The notes below the pieces were generated by a model. That model had not been told where the DNA came from and searched no databases. It was given only the letters and a program-made list of their open reading frames with translations. Position numbers and translations under genes: made by a program. Below, one piece after another: positions 8,989-12,341 of a DNA stretch of 12,341 nucleotides. Each line of letters opens with the position of its first letter. Position 1 is the stretch's first letter. The stretch comes from BPIH01 sp042408925. Lineage in GTDB: Bacteria; Chloroflexota; Limnocylindria; Limnocylindrales; CSP1-4. The stretch is taken from contig JBHOQO010000128.1 of the NCBI GenBank assembly GCA_042408925.1, positions 1 through 12,341 on the forward strand, read 5' to 3'.

Positions 8989-9765
8989 TCAGCCCCCGAC
9001 CGCCCCGATCGAGCGCCAGAACCACTCGCAGGCCTCGTTGAAGAGGCCGGCCCGCTGGGCGTGGGCCTCGTGGCCGGCGCCGGGGAGGACGAGGAGCCGG
9101 GCGTCGGGAAGCTGGCGGGCGAGGGCCCAGGCCTGGTCGACCGGGGCGATGGGGTCGCGATCGCCGACCGCGACGAGGGCGGGGACGGCCGCCCGGCGGA
9201 TCTCGGCCGGCGAGGGTGGTGATTCGCGGTCGATCGCCTCGGCCATCGCCCGCAGGAGCGTCCGCCAGGCGCCCGGCCCCTGGACCGGGTCGTGCCGACG
9301 GGCGAGGTCGGTCGCGAAGCGCGGGTCGTCTCGCTCGATCCGCTCGACGTCGAGGAGGCGCCGGACGACGCTCCGGCGTGGTTCGGCGGCGACGGAGAGG
9401 CCGACGAGGACGAGCGAGCCGACCCGCTCCGGGGCACGGATCGCGTAGCCGAGGGCGGTCTGGGCGCCCATCGAGACCCCGAGGAGGTGCGGTCGGTCGA
9501 GGCCGAGGGCATCGAGGAAGGCGGCGAGGTCGTCGACGAGGGCGGCATACGAGAAGCCGCGGCTCGCGTCCCAACGGGTCCCGCCGTGGCCGCGGGCGTC
9601 GGGGACGTAGCAGCGGAAGGTCCGGGCGAAGCGGGCGATCTGGGCCCGGAAGCCGTCGCCCCCCGCAGAGGTCGCCCCGTGAAGGAGGACGAGGGGCGGG
9701 CCGTCTCCGGCCACCCCGTAGGCGATGGCGAGGCCGTTCGCTTCGATGGTGTGGCGCTCGAGCAT
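8989..9765 (-). CDS. Alpha/beta-fold hydrolase
   Basis: A 258-residue cytosolic alpha/beta hydrolase with a complete catalytic triad: nucleophile Ser98 in GVSMG (96-100), Asp204 in GDRDPIAP and His232 in GAGHEAH. The oxyanion motif is HGA (29-31), and PDARGHGGT (55-63) is the usual strand-turn after the second strand. The length is typical of the 3-oxoadipate enol-lactonase / carboxylesterase group. Which ester, lactone or C-C bond it cleaves cannot be told. The ATG at 9765 is preceded by AGGAGG, which overlaps the stop codon of the flavin reductase gene (9 bases between the genes), so the two are translationally linked. Together with the crotonase, this context hints at breakdown of an aromatic or acyl substrate. 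Confidence 0.88.
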   Translation of the reverse strand: MLERHTIEANGLAIAYGVAGDGPPLVLLHGATSAGGDGFRAQIARFARTFRCYVPDARGHGGTRWDASRGFSYAALVDDLAAFLDALGLDRPHLLGVSMGAQTALGYAIRAPERVGSLVLVGLSVAAEPRRSVVRRLLDVERIERDDPRFATDLARRHDPVQGPGAWRTLLRAMAEAIDRESPPSPAEIRRAAVPALVAVGDRDPIAPVDQAWALARQLPDARLLVLPGAGHEAHAQRAGLFNEACEWFWRSIGAVGG

Positions 9766-9774
9766 CCGCCCCTC

Positions 9775-10305
9775 CTACGGTCGCCCCTCGGGGGGCGTCT
9801 CGGTCGCCTGCTCGATCCGGACGTAGCGACGCCGGTAGTAGAGGAGCGGCGGCCCGTGGTCCGGGCTCGTGGCGAGGTGGTCGACCCGGCCGATGTGGAG
9901 GTCGTGGTCGCCGACCGAGACGATCTCGACGGTCGTGCACTCGAGGTGGGCGATGGCGCCGGCGAGGAGGGGGAGCCCGGTCGGCCCCGCCGTCCAGTCG
10001 GCCCCGCAGAAGGCCTCCCGGTCGGGTTCGACCTGGGCCCCGGCGAAGCAGTCGGCGAGGCGCTGCTGGTCGGCGGCGAGGATGTTCACCGCGAAGCGGT
10101 TGGTCGCCCGCAGATGCGGCTCGATCCGCCGGCCGTGCCCGATGGCGACCATGACGAGCGGCGGCTCGAGGGAGACCGAGGTGAGGGCGTTGACGGTGAT
10201 CCCGTACGGGCGGCCCGAGCCGTCGTCGCGGTACGTGGTCACGACGGTCACGCCGGTGACGAAATGGCCCATGACCCGCCGGAAGGTCTCTGGATCGGGG
10301 AGCAT
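9775..10305 (-). CDS. Flavin reductase-like FMN-binding protein
   Basis: A 176-residue member of the flavin reductase-like (HpaC/DIM6-NTAB type) split-barrel family. Such proteins reduce FMN or FAD with NAD(P)H for a partner monooxygenase, or bind FMN themselves. Family marks are the start FRRVMGHFVTGVTVVTT (8-24), the FMN-binding GITVNALTSVSLEPPLVMVA (35-54), NRFAVNIL (69-76) and GDHDLHIGRV (132-141). It heads the minus-strand operon. No monooxygenase partner lies in this window, so it may serve a distant enzyme or act alone. There is no Shine-Dalgarno sequence before the ATG at 10305, but a -10-like TAGACT sits six bases upstream, suggesting a leaderless transcript. Confidence 0.88.
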   Translation of the reverse strand: MLPDPETFRRVMGHFVTGVTVVTTYRDDGSGRPYGITVNALTSVSLEPPLVMVAIGHGRRIEPHLRATNRFAVNILAADQQRLADCFAGAQVEPDREAFCGADWTAGPTGLPLLAGAIAHLECTTVEIVSVGDHDLHIGRVDHLATSPDHGPPLLYYRRRYVRIEQATETPPEGRP

Positions 10306-10311
10306 GGCCGG

Positions 10312-10317
10312 AGTCTA
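10312..10317 (-). promoter_or_regulatory. -10-like box for a leaderless operon transcript
   Basis: On the complement the order is TAGACT, six bases (CCGGCC), then the ATG at 10305. A -10 box this close places transcription start at or next to the A of ATG, which fits the missing ribosome site. No -35 is recognisable. Confidence 0.5.
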
Positions 10318-10357
10318 CCGGTCGCGCGGCCGCGGGCTCGGCGCGCCGTGCCGGGCG

Positions 10358-10363
10358 TACACT
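10358..10363 (+). promoter_or_regulatory. -10-like box for a leaderless fumarase transcript
   Basis: TACACT is followed by six bases (CCGAGC) and the ATG at 10370, the same geometry as the divergent promoter opposite. No Shine-Dalgarno sequence precedes the start and no -35 is recognisable. Confidence 0.5.
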
Positions 10364-10369
10364 CCGAGC

Positions 10370-11776
10370 ATGACGAGCCCCAGCCCCTCCCTCACCCGGA
10401 TCGAGCGCGATTCCATGGGCGAGATGGAGGTCCCCGCCGACGCCCTCTGGGGCGCCTCGACCCAGCGCGCCGTCCTCAACTTCCCGATCTCGGGCCAGCG
10501 GATGCCGAGCCGGATCATCCGGATCCTCGGCCGGATCAAGGCCGCCGCCGCCGAGACGAACGCCGAGCTCGGCCTCCTCCCGCCCGACGTCGCCGCTGCA
10601 ATTGCCGCCGCGGCGGGCGAGATCGCCGCGGGTCGCTTCGACGATCAGTTCCCGGTCGACGTCTACCAGACGGGCTCCGGGACCTCGACGAACATGAACG
10701 CGAACGAGGTCATCGCCCGGCTCGCCGGCGAGCGCCTCGGTCGGCGGGTCCACCCGAACGACGAGGTCAACCGCTGCCAGTCCTCGAATGACGTCATCCC
10801 GACGGCGATCCAGCTCGCCGCCGCCGAGGCGATCGAGACGGAGCTGCTGCCGGCCCTCGAGCGGCTTCGGGCGGCCCTGGCGGCGAAGGCCGAGGAGTTC
10901 TGGCCGATCGTGAAGACCGGCCGAACCCACCTCCAGGACGCGACGCCGATCCGCCTCGGCCAGGAGTTCCGGGGGTACGCCGGGCAGGTCGAGGAGGCGA
11001 TCCGCCGGGCGAAGGCGGCCCAGGCCGAGCTCCTCGTCGTGCCGCTCGGGGGGACGGCGGTCGGGACGGGGATCAACGCCCACCCGGAGTTCGCGACCCG
11101 GACCTGCGCCCGCCTCGCTGCGGCGCTCGGGCTCCCGGTCCGGGAGGCGCCCAACCACTTCCACGCCCAGGCGACCCTCGATGCCGTCGTCGCCGCCCAC
11201 GGCGGCCTCCGGGCGATCGCCCTCGGGCTCTGGAAGATCGCCTCGGACATCCGGTTCATGGGAATGGGGCCGCGGGCGGGGCTCGCCGAGCTGGCGCTCC
11301 CGGAGACGCAGCCGGGCTCGTCGATCATGCCGGGCAAGGTGAACCCGGTCATCATCGAATCGCTGACGATGGTCGTGGCCCGGGTCGTCGGGAACGACGC
11401 GACCGTCGGCTTCTCGCAGACGGGCTCGTTCTTCGAGTTGAACGTCATGTGGCCGGTCGCCGGGGTCGCCCTCCTCGAAACGGCCGAGCTCCTCGGGGCC
11501 GCGGCCGCGAATTTCAGCGCCCGCTGCGTCGAGGGGTTGCAGGCGACCGAGCGGGGTCCGGCCCTGGTCGAGCAGGGGCTCATGCTGGCGACGGCGCTCG
11601 CCCCGGTCATCGGCTACGACGAGGCGGCGAAGCTGGCGAAGGAGGCCTACCGGACGGGGCGGACGATCCGCGAGCTCGCCCTCGAGCGGGGGCTCTCCCG
11701 GGACCAGCTCGACGAGCTCCTCGATCCGGCGAAGATGACCGAGCCGGGCCTCGGCGGCGGCCCGGCCGGGGGGTAG
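10370..11776 (+). CDS. fumC: Class II fumarate hydratase (fumarase C)
   Basis: A 468-residue iron-independent fumarase, converting fumarate to L-malate in the TCA cycle as a cytosolic homotetramer. The length matches the family (about 460-470). Signature blocks in order: RDSMGEMEVP (13-22), GSGTSTNMNANEV (102-114), VHPND (127-131, second-site His128), SSNDVIPTA (138-146), GRTHLQDATP (184-193, catalytic His187) and GSSIMPGKVNPV (316-327, catalytic-loop Ser317/Ser318). Aspartase, the closest alternative, usually has Gln at the His187 position, so fumarase is favoured. The ATG at 10370 gives the normal N-terminus, and upstream sequence in the same frame belongs to the opposite-strand operon. The gene is monocistronic in this window, followed only by a repeat region. 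Confidence 0.95.
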   Translation: MTSPSPSLTRIERDSMGEMEVPADALWGASTQRAVLNFPISGQRMPSRIIRILGRIKAAAAETNAELGLLPPDVAAAIAAAAGEIAAGRFDDQFPVDVYQTGSGTSTNMNANEVIARLAGERLGRRVHPNDEVNRCQSSNDVIPTAIQLAAAEAIETELLPALERLRAALAAKAEEFWPIVKTGRTHLQDATPIRLGQEFRGYAGQVEEAIRRAKAAQAELLVVPLGGTAVGTGINAHPEFATRTCARLAAALGLPVREAPNHFHAQATLDAVVAAHGGLRAIALGLWKIASDIRFMGMGPRAGLAELALPETQPGSSIMPGKVNPVIIESLTMVVARVVGNDATVGFSQTGSFFELNVMWPVAGVALLETAELLGAAAANFSARCVEGLQATERGPALVEQGLMLATALAPVIGYDEAAKLAKEAYRTGRTIRELALERGLSRDQLDELLDPAKMTEPGLGGGPAGG

Positions 11777-11786
11777 GCGGCCGCCT

Positions 11787-11946
11787 GGGGCGGTCGCGGT
11801 CCTGCGGGGGGCGGTCGTGCCGATGCCGGGGGCGGTCGCGGCGACGCGGGGGGCCCGACGCGGGGGCGGTCGTGCCGATGCCGGGGGGCGGTCGCGGCGA
11901 CGCGGGGGGCGGTCGTGCCGATGCCAGGGGCGGTCGCGGCGACGCG
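11787..11946 (+). repeat. 21-bp tandem repeat with alternating 42-bp higher-order unit
   Basis: The core GGGGCGGTCG starts at 11787, 11808, 11829, 11863, 11885, 11906 and 11927, so the period is 21 or 22 bases except for one 34-base step that contains a degenerate copy (GGGGGGCCCGACGC). From the second copy on, the tails alternate between TGCCGATGCC and CGGCGACGC, giving a 42-bp compound unit repeated three times. It starts 11 bases after the fumarase stop. The 22- and 34-base steps break any reading frame, which argues against a coding repeat. Confidence 0.9.
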
Positions 11947-12278
11947 CCGTTCGGGCGACTCGCCCGGGTCCAACGGGTCCGCGGCGTTCCCCCGGCTGCT
12001 GCCCGCCGCGACGGTGGGAGCGCTCCGACCGGACAGGCCGGGGCGCGGCATGAGGTCCGTCCTCCCCGGGTGATGGCCTCCGGCCCGCGGCGCCGACCGG
12101 CGGAGCCGCGATTCACTGGGGACGCCACCTCAGCGATTTTCCTGGTTACTCATGGGGGTAGTGAAGCGCGCGACGGACCCCGGAATTTCCACGTCCTCGG
12201 AGCGGTGCTCGTGCTCGGGCGCCCTCGGCGGGTCACGGATCCGGGGCTCTGGAGTTCTGAATTACTCTTGGGGTGAGT

Positions 12279-12302
12279 ACCGTGGAAGAACCGACTCACG
12301 GT
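12279..12302. promoter_or_regulatory. Inverted repeat near the window end
   Basis: ACCGTG (12279-12284) and CACGGT (12297-12302) are exact inverted repeats 12 bases apart, with outer GGGG/CCCC also able to pair. The same half-sites occur at 6184-6200. This may be an operator or an RNA hairpin for a gene outside the window. Confidence 0.3.
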
Positions 12303-12341
12303 CTACTACCCCGGCGAGTATCCGAGAATTCCGGCCGGCTC

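Larger units (their letters stand above)
11777..12341. other. Region without recognisable genes downstream of fumarase
   Basis: These 565 bases begin with a GC-rich tandem repeat (11787-11946). Then follow about 180 GC-rich bases without clear structure, and from about 12130 a distinctly more AT-containing stretch with short dyads (12146-12165, 12262-12280, 12279-12302). Open frames crossing it have no ribosome sites and change with the repeat register, so I call no gene. The last 200 bases look like a promoter region for a gene beyond the window. Confidence 0.6.

Noticed and set aside
7736..11200. 1154-codon open frame on the minus strand spanning the operon and fumarase
   Set aside because: It runs out of frame through genes with clear catalytic motifs on both strands; long stop-free frames are expected at this GC content.
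11775..11786. Palindrome AGGCGGCCGCCT at the fumarase stop as terminator
   Set aside because: There is no loop between the arms and no T-tract; it is more likely chance in GC-rich DNA.
11787..11946. CRISPR-like array
   Set aside because: The units are contiguous with no unique spacers of 30 or more bases, and no cas genes are nearby.
11607..12128. Minus-strand Pro/Arg-rich open frame over the tandem repeat
   Set aside because: The repeat steps of 22 and 34 bases shift the frame between units, so the repeat was not shaped as protein-coding; no ribosome site is visible.
11449..12276. Plus-strand open frame crossing the end of fumarase and the tandem repeat
   Set aside because: It begins inside fumarase in another frame, and its translation is low-complexity Arg/Gly sequence with no start signal or domain.

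Overview
This is a GC-rich window (about 70% by eye) with GTG starts, Shine-Dalgarno-led operons next to apparent leaderless promoters, and a Tad-type pilus locus followed by Pro/Thr- and Pro/Ser-rich, LPATG-bearing surface proteins. That combination suggests a high-GC monoderm. A Chloroflexota lineage is my best guess, with Actinomycetota the alternative. This placement is inference; the window holds no taxonomic marker gene.

Layout. (1) Positions 76-3604, plus strand: three tightly coupled genes for two TadE-like minor pseudopilins and a large TadG-like protein, closed by strong GC hairpins. (2) Positions 3982-6039 and 6303-7208, plus strand: two paralogous, secreted, C-terminally anchored surface proteins. 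The first carries a von Willebrand factor A (VWA) domain and a SpaA/prealbumin-like domain. The second is a short version without either. Each has its own terminator or promoter-like spacer. (3) Positions 10305 down to 7242, minus strand: a four-gene operon for a flavin reductase-like protein, an alpha/beta hydrolase, an enoyl-CoA hydratase/isomerase and a DUF1444-like protein. (4) Positions 10370-11776, plus strand: class II fumarase, divergent from the operon across a 64-base spacer in which both genes seem to have leaderless promoters. (5) Positions 11777-12341: no credible gene; it starts with a 21/42-bp tandem repeat and ends with short dyads that may be control sites for a gene beyond the window.

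The most interesting feature is the surface cluster. One roughly 155-residue, probably beta-sandwich module occurs in three neighbouring genes: inside the TadG-like protein, and directly after the signal peptide in both anchored proteins. TadG proteins of many bacteria carry their own VWA domain. Here the TadG-like protein lacks one, and the neighbouring secreted protein has it, linked to TadG by the shared module. I infer a Tad-associated adhesion system in which the module is a common docking or ligand-binding unit. The domain sharing is read directly from the sequence; the function is not.

The right half is metabolic: a probable acyl-CoA or aromatic-compound side operon plus the TCA-cycle enzyme fumarase.
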